In this document: one piece after another, positions 46,301 to 59,490 of the stretch
How the letters are laid out: every line of letters begins with the position of its first letter
Numbering within the stretch: position 1 is the first letter of the stretch
Origin: Phytophthora hibernalis
Taxonomy: Eukaryota > Oomycota > Peronosporomycetes > Peronosporales > Peronosporaceae
NCBI GenBank assembly: GCA_012656075.1
Contig: JAAKBF010000221.1
Location: 930,001-994,000 of the forward strand
Reading direction: 5' to 3'
DNA length: 64,000 nt
Program-made: the position numbers and the translations under genes
The notes under the pieces: generated by a model
What the model saw: only the letters and a program-made list of their open reading frames with translations
The model's database searches: none
What the model was told of the DNA's origin: nothing

Positions 46301-49300
46301 GGACTCTTTGATGCATGTGGACGCTACTTGAAGTACATCCTCGCAAGATGTGGTGTCTTCCAGTAAGAAATGGTGCCATTTCTTGGTAATCCCTGCTGAA
46401 TTGCTCTCTCGAAGTAGATTAGCTACCAGTACTCGGAGCACTTGTGCACGTAGATGCAGCACAGAACCAATTCGTTCATCGGTAGCATTGACAGCAGCAA
46501 CATCATTATGACACTTGGCAAGGATATCCTTTCTGGCTGGGAGGCTTAAGGTTCGCCGCATCTCATCTTTCAGCATTCTAGAAACAAGAGCTTGAACCTT
46601 TGCGACGTGATCGATACTGTTATCATCATCAAAATGAAGAACGGAGTCGAAAGGGGAACAGCATGCCTGGATTTGTGAGGGGGAAACGCTGTGTTTTGTA
46701 CTGAAGCGCGATGGGCGTTCATAACTTCCTCTGAGTATCCCGTCATGGTGTTTATTACCGCATGCAGGCCAGTCAGGTTCTGGCAGCTTTCTTCCGATTG
46801 AAGAGTTTCTTCCAAGCTATCTGAACCCTGAAGTATTGCAACAGAGTTTCCAATAAAATCATTCATATGATTTTTCCAGGAAGGTGTAAGGCACAGCTTC
46901 TGGAATAAGTCAATAGCTGCAGCAAACCGTATCGATGTTTTCAACGGCAAGACATTGATGGCGGTTTCGTCAGACAACTTGCCACTGCCAGAAGCATTTT
47001 CACCTTGACGAAGAATTCCACGTTGCTGCATTACCCGATATAACCCTTCATTCTGCCTTCGTATCATTGAAGTGGGCGGGATACGAATTTGCTCGTTGAA
47101 CTCGTTGAAATCCTGTTCGACTTTCGTGCCGAGACTGGGCCGGGTACGGAACAACCTTTGAGCTAGATCGTGAATTTGAAACTCTGGGAGAGGAGGAACT
47201 TGTGGTAGTACATCCCCAAGAAGATAACATAGTTGAGCGAGATCTTGGTCATGACAACTGCGTAAAACCATGCTTGAAAAGAGTGTGATCCACCGATCTG
47301 AAAAATGTAGCGTTGAAAGTGAAAATTCGTCAGACTTTGGACTCCCTTCGCCAATCAATTGGCACAATAAACGCAGCAATTTTCCAGAATAGCATTCAGC
47401 TACGTGCTGTTGCTTCAAACGAAACAGAACACTGCCGTTGTTTTGCATTCGGGCAACGATATCCTCCGATAGAGAACCACGCGATATAATGACATCGTCC
47501 AAAACGGCAGCAAAGCTGTAGTAACTTGACCGTGGTGTTGATACATGCAGTTGCTGGAAGTCGGGCATGCTGCTTTCCTTTTCTTCGTTTTGGTCTCGCA
47601 AGATCTCTTTACCGACATTACCCCCTAGATTGATAACATCCCATGAGCCCGACTTCACACTCAGTTCTGAGACAAGAAGCTTCGAACTATCTACAGTTCG
47701 CCGGCCATTGTTCAGCGTTGAGGGCTTGCCATCCACGAATACCTTAAGAAAATCAGACGTATCCTGGCTCAAACTGAAGACAACTTGAACCCACTTTTCC
47801 CGCGCAACATTTTCATCGACAAAAAATGAACACCAATCCTCTGTATTTCCAGCGGTTCTCAGTGCAAGTTCGATGGAAATGTGATTTCGATGTGGGTCAC
47901 GGGTAAATACAATCAATTCAGGGGCTTTACGCTCTGTTGCCATGCTTCGGTCTTGAGTTCTTGTAAGCGCCAGAAGCTGTACGGAAGATTCATTCAGTCG
48001 TAGATGTGAGGAAGACACAGTATTATCAGAAGAGGTGTGTTTGGAGATTATAGCGCGGGTGTTCTCGACATACAACCAAAACGACAGATAAAACCCTGTA
48101 GTGCTATCGGAAGCACTACCAGCATAGATTGGCCGGATAATTTTGATTTCGTGAGCGCTTGTCTGCGATATTTGCACTGGGTGGACAAACAGAAAGACTT
48201 GAGAATCCTGTTGCTGAAACGATCTCTCAGCACATTCACGCTTTGCGGGCCCGGGCCGTAACAAACTGGTATACTCTTGTGAAAACGCATCAAGAGCGTC
48301 AATACGACTTCTAACTCCTTTCAACATCAAAAACAGACCGTCAATCATTTGCTCGATAATCTCGTCAACGGACAAGATAACCATTTTCTTTGGAAGTGTT
48401 AACCTCCTCCGAGGAGACATGGATGTGCTTCGTGGTGTCAAAGGCTCTTTATCATGTAAACTTGACCCAGCAGAACGCAGAAACAAAATCGGTCTGTGCT
48501 GCGCAAACTGCTCTGATTTGCTAATCTGCATGGAGATGGCACAGAAAGCTTCCCAAGCTAAAAGCTTATGATTTGTGCTGGGGTCTGGTCAAACAAGAGC
48601 TCATTGATAGGACGCATTTTTGTTGGTAATCTTGATTCAGCACCAGAGCAATGACTTGTCCACTTATTTTCCCCACTGAGGTTTCGGCGTGATTTTCTGT
48701 GGCCATTAAATGATTTATGTCGCCGTGGGTTTCGAGCACATTGGCTTCATCAAGAAGTAATTCAACCAGAGTGCTCATAATACCTGACTTCGCTATCAAA
48801 GCCACCACACCAGGAACGTTTTCTTTCGAGTAGTTAAGTGGGATTGTCCACGCCACAAGCGCCATCTTTTTCAGCTCGAAAGATGCATCCTCGCTGGAGA
48901 CAATCTTAGCTAATCGAACGAACAAATTTTCGATTGGCTTGGCAATGCCTTTGTCTTGTTCATAGTTTAGCTTGATCTTTCGTGTTGAAGGAACTGATAT
49001 CGAATCCATTCGACTCGGAGCGCACGCAACAGCAACGAATTCATCCAATAAGCAGCTTTTAGCGGACGAAGTGGTCAGCTTTCGAAGAAGATCGTGCAGT
49101 ATGCAAATCCCTGTTCGTGTGAGAGAGGACTCCAGCTCTTTCGTGCGAAGTAACCGCTGAATAATATCCGTATCCACTGGCTTAGTCAGAAGCGCGACCA
49201 AATATGAGATTGAAGCTTCTGTTCTGCATGAGCATGTGTCCACTGGATTTGTTCCGCAGCGCAATTCATGGGGCACCAGTACTGAGTTGGGGTAAAGATC

Positions 49301-52300
49301 CAATAACAAGCGAGATTGGTTGACAACATCATCCAGACTGAAAGTGCTAGTCGAGCGTACTACGTTGATGATGTCTTCAAGCAGAGTAGAGAACATCTCC
49401 CACAATTTACCAGTCGGTGAAACTGGTAATTTATCAGTAGAGCGTGAGCTATTACTATCGACTTCATAGAGCGCATACGCTTGGCGAAGCTCTTCAGTCA
49501 GACCTAGGTGCCAGGATGATACCCCCACGATTGCTGTCAACAGACGTTGTACTTCGGATGTGAGGTCCACAACAAGTGAAAGCACAGACGCGATCCAGCC
49601 CCAGAACGAAAGTGGTCTTTCCGAGAAGTCTGTATCGCTTAACTGCAATAGAAAACGTTGGATTTCGGAGACATTATTCAACCCGGTAGATCCAATTATG
49701 TGGTGCTCTTCCTTGCAGCCGACGAGTTCATCCTCCACTTCAAAAACACCCAAATGTTCCCATTCCAGAATTGTGCGGATTGGGATTGAACTCACTTCGG
49801 TCGACGGAACTGGATCCGTTTGAAAGAGACGACCTTCAGACGAGACCAGGGAGTAATAAGCTCCATGCTGTGCGATATCACGAGTCAATACGTTTGATAG
49901 TGCAGATGGATAAAACAATTCGCAGCTCAGTTTTCCACAAAGCACTGCGCACGCATTTCCAAGATCAACGAACCAGTTATGTTCCCGGCCAGTAGACCCG
50001 GCTTGGTGCAACGACGCTGAGACGTTGTCATCCTGCGTTTGATTTCCGCCATCGCCTGCACTATGCATCTTCCAACTCACTTCATCCAGCATTTTTAGCA
50101 TGACAATTAAATTCGGTAGGACCCGCTCCACAAACTGCAATCTATCGGTAACTCGTAATTCGAAATCTTTGGGAGTGTCGTTTTGTCTTGATACCAGCAC
50201 CGATAAGCATTCTAGGGCACTTGGCAACAGTGTGTGGAAAAACTTCCATTCAATCGCCACGTGATAATTTCCTCATGCTGACGACTTCCTTTGTGCAGTC
50301 GCTTTAGCACTACCAATGCCTCTGTCATTAGGGCGTCCACATATTCCAAGAGTGACTCCATAATTTGCTGCCTCGCAGCACTCGTTGCAGGATCCAGGTC
50401 CTTTGAGCTACTTTTTCTATTTGTGCTATATTGTTGGAACGCTGATTGGTACACGATACTGAAGTAATGCGTCTGCAACACATGCAGTAGCCGAAGAAAG
50501 CAATCAGGATCTTTCGTGAAATCTGCAAACACCTCATTGTCGAGATGTTTGATCGCTTCGGCACTGCCGCGCTTCAGAAGGACGACCATCAGCGCCTTGA
50601 TCTCAAATATATCTTTCCCAGAGCTGTTCTCGTTCTGTGTGTCACCAGATATCTCGTTCGTCAAGCTCAATAGTCCATTTGAAGGCAAATACTTCAATAT
50701 CTCAGTCATGATCGAATCCTAATTGCAGTTAAAAACAGTGTAAGAAATAAGTTACGCTAGACCGTCAACACAAATGTCAACATGTCTGACCTTGCAAAGC
50801 TGATCTGAGAGAATTATTGTCCTCATGGTTGGGGCGTCCAGTTTGCAATCGTCCAATACTTCCCATAATAAGTTGCATTTTGAGGATCCGGTCGGGTAGA
50901 ACATACCAAACCCCATCTAAGAAAACAAACAACGTTATGTCTGATAGACGCCAGCTATTGGAATTGTTTAAGCGTACCCTGAGTGCGCATGCAGCTTCCT
51001 GGCTGATAGCACCCGCAACAGCCATCAAGTCCTGCTTATCACCAGATCGACGTGCTCCCTGGTATAAACGATTAACAAATTCGTTTCTTTTGAGACCGCC
51101 GAGACTGTCGAGAAGCTCGTGAATGTGACTAAATAAGCTGGCGCGATTAGAGAATGCCTTGTCAATTCTTCTGATACTTTGAGTTGTCACTGAAGCTGAG
51201 TCAAGAGATTTCTTCAAATTGAGCTGCAAGATCCTCAAACAGGAGAGGGTTAGACCGAGTCGTGCTTGGTTCGTCAAACGCAGATCAGTAGGTGCATTGG
51301 ATCCATATTTCTCAGATCGCTCCAACTTATGTTTTACATCCACAAAAGATGTTGTCCACCGGAGAAGCTGAAGTAGTGCGTCTAGAGACTCACAGCTAGT
51401 GTCAGCAGCAAACGGAAGCAATACCGATTGATCCTTTGAATTTGTCTCAGTCGACTTTGGTTCCTGTCGCTTCTCTCCCTTTGCGTCTTGTTCTTTCGCG
51501 ATATAATCCGATGCAAGTCGGTCCATATGTCCTGCAATGAACAAAGCTGCAACGCTGGGTGAATCTGGCATAAAGTCTTCTTTCGATGTACCTGTAATCC
51601 TAGAAGCTGGATTCACTTTCGAATCCATCTCTCCTGCAATGTTTAGTACCCAGTGTGCTCCAAACTGCATGGTATGCTTGTCCTGGTAGTTATTGTGTTG
51701 TACTGCTCGATGGCGACCGTGATGCGCGTTGGCAGCACCATGACTCGGTACTTGTTCAACTGTACAACTTCCCACCCAATGCGCTGCATTCTGAATGTAA
51801 TCAACCCCATTTTCGGCATCATCTCCGTATTGCCCGTCACCATTCTTCACCAAAACTAAGTTATACTTGTCCCCCACCGCAAGAGCTACTGGTTTTAGAC
51901 CGCACTCAGCAAATAGTTCAATCTTCGTGGGGCGTTTTCGTGACTGGTTATCTCCGTGCCCAAGTCGACCACTGTCCCCCTGTCCACACGTCCACAATCC
52001 ATTGTCGTACGTCAAGAAGGCAGTATGTTCGCATCCCGCCTTCGCGTCTTTGACTCTTTTACCTTCCATGCTGCGTACTAGAGTGGGTATGTCAAAACTT
52101 TCCTCATCACCATGCCCAAGCTTGCCATTAGTGCCCGAACCCCAAGTGTAAACTCTTCCACTCGACGACACTGCAAGTGAATGATCCCATCCACAGGCCA
52201 CCTTGACAATTTCTTCACGGGCATCGTCTAAAGACTGCACGATAGTGGGTTTGAGTCGTCGATCACAGTCACCATGTCCAAGAACAGGCGGGATGCCAGC

Positions 52301-53953
52301 ACGGCGACTATCCTTATATCCGCAGCCACACGAGTACACCCGCCCCGAATCTGCGCAAAAGAGAGTGTGCTCCCATCCACCTGCAGCGAAAACGATGCAT
52401 TCCTCCTCTTCACCTTCGTCACTGTTGCGAAAGCTTTCGATCTCTTGAATGGTCAACTGATCATTGGTATGGCCGTGGCCGCATTGACCCTGATTGTTCT
52501 TTCCCCAGGCGTATGCCCTTCCGTCCCAAGAGAGGCCCAGTGAGTGCGATGCACCACAGAAAATGTGCCTAAACAGAATTGGTGTGTTCGCATCGGGCAG
52601 TTCTTCCTCCTTTCCTGGTTCTTGTTTCTCTGATAAGGTTGGAATTATCACTTTTGTTGGGCTAGAACGATCATTTGTGTCGCTAAGTCCCAGCCTACCG
52701 TTGGAACCGTTTCCCCAGGCAAAGAGCTCCCCGACTCCATGAGAGCTAGTGTATGTCCGAGGCCGCAGGCAAGGTCACGTACCCGACTTTTCATACTAAG
52801 AAACTCGATGGCTCTAGGCGTGTACTCTTTTGTAGAGGACCCATGACCAAGTCGATATTTATCGCCGTTACCCCAAGCCATGGCCTCTCCCTTTGCAGTT
52901 ATGGCGATGCTGTGCGTCGAAAGCGAATCAATCTTACGGAAAACTATATCTCTGGTAGCCTCAATCATAGTGGGCGCTGTCTTGTTCTCCGTGCAGTTTC
53001 CTTCTTGGCAACTCACGTGCACACACTGACCGTGGCCAAGCTTCCCGTGGTCCCCCTTGCCAAAGCTCATGAGGTAGCCGCAGGGCTGTTCCTCTTCTCC
53101 GAACGCAACCTGAGGTCGCTCGACTGCAGTGGCCGCAAGTTCACGAAAGAGCGGCCAAAGCTGTTCGAACCGCGTTCCATCGAGTTCATCTCCGCTCTCC
53201 AACAGCAGCTTCACCCCCTTCAGCAGATAGCCTAGTCGCCCCCACTTCAAACTCAACGCCACGTACGCTAGAATAATCGTAGCCCGATCACCAGCAGATA
53301 GACACCCAGTCATCCTGTCACCCAAGCCTCCACTCACTCCCAGCAGCTCCTCAAACAGCCGAAACAGTTGATAAAACACGCTCCAGACGTTTCCGTCGTC
53401 CTGCGACTCAACCGGAAAATCGTCTGCCAGTCCAGGAGACAGCACGCACGAGGGCATCGAGGTCAGGATCGTCGGCAGTTTGCTGGCGATCTGCACCGAC
53501 AGTCGGCAATTCGCCGTCACTTTCGTCGGTTCTCGCAGCGACTGACACACTCGGAAGAACATCCGCAGCGCCACTTGTGTGGGCAGCGGTAGCTCCTTGA
53601 GCGGGACGGGGGCGTCCGATCCCCCGTCTCCAGACGCTTCAAGGCGCCCTTTGAGGGCGAAGTGATGCGCCGATCCGTCCCCTGAGGCGCGTACAGCTGT
53701 GCCAAGAGGTCCTGCAGCACAGAAAATTTCTTTGTAGCTGCGACGTCGCTCCTTTGGCGTCCAGAGCCTTCGCGCGCTGCACAATGCGCCACCGCTCGAG
53801 TTCCTGCCGCTCCTCGACCGAAATTTCACGCCCAGAGCCGCACTCGACAGCAGACGGTGCTGAGTAACTCTGGTCCAACTGCAGTTTGCTCTCCTGTAGC
53901 TTCGCGTACCGGTCGCGCACGTACGCGGCATCCTGCAGTCGCAGCGCCTCCAT
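40373..53953 (-). CDS. Giant HERC1-like protein: RCC1 propeller, ConA-like, SPRY, UBA, SPRY, HECT-like
   Basis: About 4,500 residues from ATG 53953 (MEALRLQDAAYVRDRYAKLQ) to the stop at 40373. Domains: N-terminal helical region similar to HERC1; seven RCC1 blades (53.1-51.8 kb, repeats like YAWGKNNQGQCGHG); a ConA/LamG-type lectin fold (48.1-47.4 kb, GFYLSFWLYV...KWVQVVFSL); SPRY (46.0-45.6 kb, GLWFFEVVVLTDGLMQIGYV); an 11-Ser run and a UBA domain (45.2-45.1 kb, LVEGLTGLGFPLDWARRCA); an FN3-like stretch and a second SPRY (43.2-42.9 kb); HECT-like lobe at the C-terminus (LLWYYCFGQLLGIAWRSKLL, YPVVVPIGPNLSRLHLPAYS). The catalytic Cys position of HECT is Leu. Single-base shifts (e.g. 53735, 53622, 52730, 50262, 46650, 45560, 44625, 42880) split the frame; one intron lies near 50.8-50.7 kb. 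HECTD4-like is an alternative name. Confidence 0.8.
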
Positions 53954-54103
53954 CCAGAAAAAGTATCTTTGACGTTGAAGCGGCGCCGCATTTTGGTCCA
54001 GACCAAAATTCAGCGTTAAACACAAATTGGACCATTTCACAATCGTATAATTTGGGTCTCAAAAACAAATCTACTCAAATCACAAAGTGGACTATTTCCT
54101 CTA
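53954..54103. promoter_or_regulatory. Compact divergent promoter with direct repeat
   Basis: At most about 150 bases separate the HERC1-like start from the GBP frame on the other strand. They contain an imperfect direct repeat, CACAAATTGGACCATTTC (54020-54037) and CACAAAGTGGACTATTTC (54081-54098). A shared bidirectional promoter is inferred; the repeat could be a binding site used by both genes. Confidence 0.45.
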
Positions 54104-57023
54104 CATGACGGGGAGCTGCTCTTCTCGGGGCTGCTGCTCGCTGTGGCTGCAGATGACGCCCACGTGCAGATCAAGAAGGAGGCCATCTCGTTCCTGCAGC
54201 GACTGGCTGAGCCGGTTCTGGTCGTGAGCATCCACGGGGCTCAACGAAGTGGCAAGACGTCGCTGGTGCACAGTCTCATGGGTTTAGAGCAGCAGGAGAC
54301 GCCCATTGAGGGCGTGTGGCTCTATATCCAGAGACTCAATCTGCCTACTGCCAAATACCTGGCAGTGCTGGACCGTCCGGGCTTCCAAGACGCGGTAGGA
54401 AGAGAGATCTTAATTATTAAATTATTCCATGTTAGAATAGTCTTATTATTTATTTATTTTTATGCAGGAGGTGGACGTGCTGCTGTACTCCATTCTGGCG
54501 GGGCTCAGTAGTGTCGTGGTGCACAATGTGGATGGACTCTTGACGCCTGACGCCGTGGACAAGTTCGCGTTCCTCGCGGCGGACCAGGGAGACAGTGATG
54601 CACCGCCCAATTATGGTGACATTTTCGAGTTTTTGTAGTGAGTTTTGAAGCTGTGAAGGCCTGACATTTTTATTTATTTTTGTTGTTGATGACAGCTTTT
54701 CCCCAGTCACCGAAGCTGCTGTGGGTGCTACAGAATGTAACGACGAGCCAGCTGAAGGAGCAGGTCCAGGAGAGCGGCTTGTCGCTGCAGGAGACGGAGC
54801 AGACTTATCTGTGCAATGCACTCGCAGCTCAACCGGCACAGTCCCATGGAGCAGCATTCTGCACGTTTTCGAGGCTGTTTATCCGGACCAAGGGTGTTTC
54901 GCTGTCCCGCCGAAAGGATCGGAGACGTTCGAGAAACGTATGGAAAAGCTCTCGCGGGTGTTTACCGACTCGGTGCACAACCGCTATCTGAAGGGCGTCG
55001 TGCTGAATGGACCGCTCATTGGCTCAATCCTAGTCTCGATGCTCGCCCATCGCGACAATGTCTTCAAGGTATGGTTTTAGGTACTGCCTTCACGTCACAA
55101 ATTAGTAGCTTATTCACATGGCGTATGCATTTGATGATAGGCTTTCCGGGGACGGATCTGGAAAGATACGATTCACAACTGCTGTCTCAACGTTGTTGAG
55201 AACGGGATCAAGCTCTACAAACTTCGTATGTCCGAGCGATTGGGCAGCATTGTCGATGTCTCAGACCTCAAGGGCTTTAAGCCGGCGTTAGCTGGTGTCC
55301 GAGTGCAACAGGGGGCGATCGAGGTTCGTGCTAACAGAAAATTGATGGTTATAGTTTCATTTTATCTCACGAGCTGTGTTTTTGTAAAACTTATTATTTG
55401 TAGTTGCCGTGTGAAGTGGATGTACTTCGCCAAGCCCATGAGGCTGCAAGACGCGAAGCAAAGGCTGATCTTCGCACCATGCCGGTTCGATCCGGAAAGC
55501 TCAGTGCGTTGCTAAAGGTACTGCTGTGTACTGAACCCTAACGCAATATCCCCAACACCGACTTATCAAGAGCTCGATTGCTGTTGTTGTTTGGACCAGA
55601 AACTTTTCCGTGATCTCGTGGAGTCCGTTTTTGCAACCATTGAAGAGGAGAACAACCGCATTTCTGCCGAAATATGCCAGTCACTGCTCACTTCATTGCA
55701 CGCCAAAATGACGGAAAAGGTCGAAGCACATTTATTATTGCGACCTCAGGATGATGAGGACTCATACTCCTTTCAGTCAACAGAATTCAAGGTTTGTATG
55801 CTGTGGGTAGTAGTGTACCGTATCCGGATGATTAACCTGTATTGATATTCCCTTAGCGCTTCTACCATCACTTCCAGACATATATTTTTGAATTGATGGC
55901 CGAATACACGGATCAAGCCAGGGGCCCAGGAAAGGTAAGCCTACAGGTGCCTTGGATGAAATAGGCAATGGCGCTTATCTTTAATCTTTGCAAATTCGTT
56001 ATCGTGCACACTTTAGAAAGAAGAGCTTGCCAAGTTCATGCACGACGTGATCCGGCCGCAGCTTGCTGACTTTTCAGAAAAGCTGGAAAAGATTCGCCAG
56101 CATGATGTGGCCATAGTAGAGGAGGAGATCGAGAAAAAGGAAGATGAATGCGAGCAATTCAACGCCAAGCAAAAGATGTACCAGAAAGAGACAATGGGCA
56201 TACAAGAAGACGTCAACAGGCAACTTGTCGAAGTTGCTAAGCTCCAAGCGGTAAGTGATTTAGTCTGATTGGATATTTGTTGTTGTTGGCGAAGCTGAGG
56301 ACGCACCATTTTGTGAATCAATATTGCAGCTGCGGAAAGAAGCTCTTGTTGGGGCTATCAACGATCTTACCAGGATGCACACAATGGCTACAAAGCAGAA
56401 GGAGTTGCTCGAAGAAGCTGCATTCGTCTCGGTATGTATAGCGGTATTTTAGCCTTAGCCTGTCAATCCCGGGTATTGACAGTCTTATAATTTTACGCTT
56501 GTCAGGTCCAACTCCCCGAACAAAAAGTCATTGAAGCAGCCCAGGACAAGGAAGTTACTGATTTACAAGGATACTTGATTAAGCAGGGTGGTGGCGGCAA
56601 CGTGTTAAATCCTCTGGGCCGGAAGAACTGGAAGCAACGGTACTTCATTCTGATCGGCGCCAACTTGATTTACGCCAAGACAAAAGACGATTATGAACGC
56701 GGAAAGATTATCAAGGAGCTTTGCCTTACTGGGTGAGTATTGTTGCTCCAACAACCCCAACCGTATTCCACTAACGATCTGTTACTCGTACATGTACGTG
56801 CAGCTGCCGCATTGATCCATCTCGTGATGCGGGTGAAGGATTCGATATCACCCCGGGAAAATCAGCGCACGTGTTTGAGTTGCAGAGGGGTTTGTTCGAG
56901 AAGAACAGCAAGAAACGCTCATCGGCGGCAGACAGTGGACGTGTCTTTAAAGTGCGTGCGCAAACCATTCAAGAACGTAATGTGTGGATCGACAAGCTAC
57001 GCCAAGCTGCTGGAGGCTACTAA
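54104..57023 (+). CDS. GBP/atlastin-like large GTPase with C-terminal PH domain
   Basis: Dynamin-superfamily GTPase expected to act on membranes. G1 P-loop is VVSIHGAQRSGKTSLVHSLM; G3 reads LDRPGF rather than the usual DTPG. A GBP-type hydrophobic core (VDVLLYSILAGLSSVVVHNV) and LLWVLQNVTTSQLKEQVQES follow. The middle is helical. Residues about 490-600 are coiled coil (VEEEIEKKEDECEQFNAKQK). The last 150 residues are a PH domain (LQGYLIKQGGGGNVLNPLGR, WKQRYFILIGANLIYAK, ERNVWIDKLRQAA). Exons: to 54394, 54468-~54636, ~54701-55068, 55141-55323, 55404-55517, 55600-55791, 55857-55934, 56017-56250, 56330-56431, 56506-56732, 56804-57023. Base losses near 54640-54700 and 54838 disturb the frame. The true start may lie slightly upstream. 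Confidence 0.8.
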
Positions 57024-57242
57024 TTCGGCATAACACAAAACCATGTTTTCTCGACAGTAATGTGAATGAAAGGCGTTGCTTAGTCGTGCGTCACGTTATT
57101 ATCTCAATTGACTCCGACAGCTAGCTCCATGACGAAGCGATCAGCCTCAATAATCGCCGCATTTCATGCTCGAATCATATCACATTCAATATCTGCGGAA
57201 AACAGGTAACACAGGTAAAGCTCGTGGGGGTGAGAACTTGCA

Positions 57243-57580
57243 CTAAACTTGCTCTAACAACTTGTCAAACTCAATGGTCAGAACTTTCACGTGCTGCTTG
57301 AGTTGAAGATGATCTGAGCAACTGGACTGGTTTAACGCGAAGTACAATTGGGAAATACTGTCGAGTACAGAAGACAGTTCGTCTGCAAGTTGTGCACTAG
57401 GCTCTGCCTGCTAAAGCGTGGGAGTGATTAAAACACCAACGTAGAGAGTCCAAAACAAATGCGGCAACAAGCGTAGTGGCTTGATACCCAACGTCAAAAT
57501 CTGTCACAGCCTGCCTCGACAAACATTTTGAGAACCAGAACAGTCTGAGGTGTCGATGATCCACTCTTTTGTTGAGCCAT
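57243..57580 (-). CDS. Small unassigned protein, about 113 residues
   Basis: ATG 57580 (MAQQKSGSSTPQTVLVLKMF). Two one-base shifts (near 57507 and 57413) give a continuous chain: VEAGCD, FDVGYQATTLVAAFVLDSLR with WCFNHSHALAGRA, and AQLADELSSVLDSISQLYFA with HLQLKQHVKVLTIEFDKLLE. All-helical. The first half faintly resembles a histone-fold TAF and the second a Mediator-type helix bundle, neither strong enough to name. Lies between the convergent GBP gene and the ankyrin gene. Confidence 0.5.
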
Positions 57581-57664
57581 AGCAATCCCCCAAAAAGATG
57601 TACTTGAGTTAAACCTCCGTTGAATACAAACGAGCACGACGCCGCTTCCTACTCCAAAATGGGC

Positions 57665-59490
57665 CTATTCATTACTTGAAGTGCTCGACATTTCCTTCCA
57701 ATCTGCCATCCACTTGACCATCGCATTTAGACGCCTCTCTTCCTTTGGGTCAAAAAGCAGGCTGCAGGTTATTTTACTGATGAAATTTCTGACAACGCAG
57801 TAGGATGCAACAGCGTCCGCCTCCTTCAATACGTCGAGCGGCCAATCTCCACAAGCTCTCGCGTTTAGCAGCCGCAGAGATATCATCTTTTTGTGCTTTG
57901 CTGCATACACAAACGCCTTGTCCTTGATTTCACGCGGCACATACTCCTTGGCAAATAATAGGTCGGTAACGAACTCCATCATAGCATGTTTTTCATCCAC
58001 GGCTGCTTTCATAAAAGCTTCAAGAACCGCCTGTGGATACACGTGCTGCTGATCGAACAGATAACCCGTCAACTCGACATCTCCAACCTCAGCTGCTCGC
58101 ACAAAAGCTTCACTAATTGTCTCTGAACAAAGGCGAGTATCGTCGTGCAAACAATGTCTCCGCGACCATAGCCAGCAGCGGCCACAAAGCCTCACCAACC
58201 GCATCGGCGGGAATGCATTCTTCCTTGTACAGTAGTCCATAGCCAGCAGCGGCCACAAAAGCCTCACCAACCGCATCGGCGGGAATGCATTCTTCCTTGT
58301 ACAGTAGTCTCACGATAGTGAAGGAATCTTTGCTGTGGGTGTGCGAATTACTGCCGCAACCAGAAGCTCTTTTGAAAGCAGCGATGATCGAATTGTCACG
58401 GTTACGCTCGTTCTTCCATAAATGTTCGATCACAACGGCGCTATCCGTTGTTTCAAACGCTTTGTCAATCGATGGTGGGGAGATTCGCTTCGTGCTGTAG
58501 AGGAAGACGACAGTCTCAGCATGTTTTTTCCAGCAGCGTCTTCGATCGCTTTGTCTAACGTTTGTGTTGAAATACTAGCAGCTCCAGACAAAAATGCGAG
58601 AACGTCGGTTCGACCGTGACGTGCTGCACTCGCGAACGCTGCGTTCATTAAATCGGTGTGCTTTTGTGCTGATGGGAAGAGGTGCTTCACCGCATCTAAA
58701 TGCCCGCAACGTGCCAGGGAAATGAACAATTTCCTAGCGCTGTACTTTTCCGCGTACGCTTTGAAAATGCGATTGGCGAATTTCCTCTGCTGCGTATCCA
58801 CCGCCACGACAAATGCTGCGATCAGGTCCCATTTAAAGTTCTCGGGAATCAACAGAAACTCCGTGATTTCCGTTTGCTTCGCAGTAATCGCACACGCCAA
58901 CGCCTTGGAGTGAGTTCCTTGTTCGCGCGAGTACAGTTTATTCTGCGCGTAGTCCACCACCAGCCTCACCACGTCCAAATGCCAGTTCCTGGCTGCTTTG
59001 GTCAAGGCAACTCCAACTGCCTCGCTCTCTACACTGTCCAAGATTCTGGAATTTAGACGGCGTGTCTCGTGAATCAAGATCTTAAAGTCTCCGTTTGGCC
59101 TTTCTCAGCAGCTACAACCAGAGCCTTCAGTAGACCATTGTGAAGTTGGCCCTTTAGAACACCCAGCAAGATCTTGACAGCTTCCTTCTGACCTCTGGCA
59201 GCTGCTGCTTTGAGAGCTCGAGCGTTCGTTCCATCGCACCTAAACTTACGTAAAAGGTGTCTGAGCCACTTAATTTCACCTGTTTCCGCTGCGTCTATCA
59301 CGGCTTCGTTCGGGGGCATTAGCATCCTGTCAAGTAACTTGAGAACGTGGGGCAGAGCTTCAATTGGAACGGGAAAGCTGGCGGCTTCGAGTCCTTTGTA
59401 TTGGCTTCCTGCTGCATCTGCAGACGTCCGAAGTCGCTTGTGACTGACTGGAGACTCACTGCCTCGCGGCCGTTTGAGGACATCGCTCAT
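57665..59490 (-). CDS. Degenerate ankyrin-repeat protein
   Basis: ATG 59490 (MSDVLKRPRGSESPVSHKRL) followed by about 600 residues of helical repeats: AVIDAAETGEIKWLRHLLRK, ALKAAAARGQKEAVKILLGV, KALVVAAEKGQTETL, ALTKAARNWHLDVVRLVVDY, SLARCGHLDAVKHLF, AFASAARHGRTDVLAFLSGA. These are the loosely conserved ankyrin repeats of a large oomycete family, lacking most of the TPLH motif. An N-terminal basic patch (KRLR) could be a nuclear signal. Four frames joined by one-base losses near 59076, 58432 and 58190. A 24-residue unit is duplicated in tandem (LLYKEECIPADAVGEA). Binding partner unknown. Confidence 0.65.
58167..58309. repeat. Tandem duplication of 24 codons in the ankyrin gene
   Basis: Two consecutive copies of a 71/72-base unit (first 58167-58237, second 58238-58309) differ mainly by AAA versus AAAA after GCCAC. 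With the shorter run restored, the period is 72 and the duplication is in frame. Confidence 0.85.

Noticed and set aside
57397..57585. Calling the small gene TAF9
   Set aside because: Only a vague histone-fold-like pattern; the second half does not follow the TAF9 pattern.
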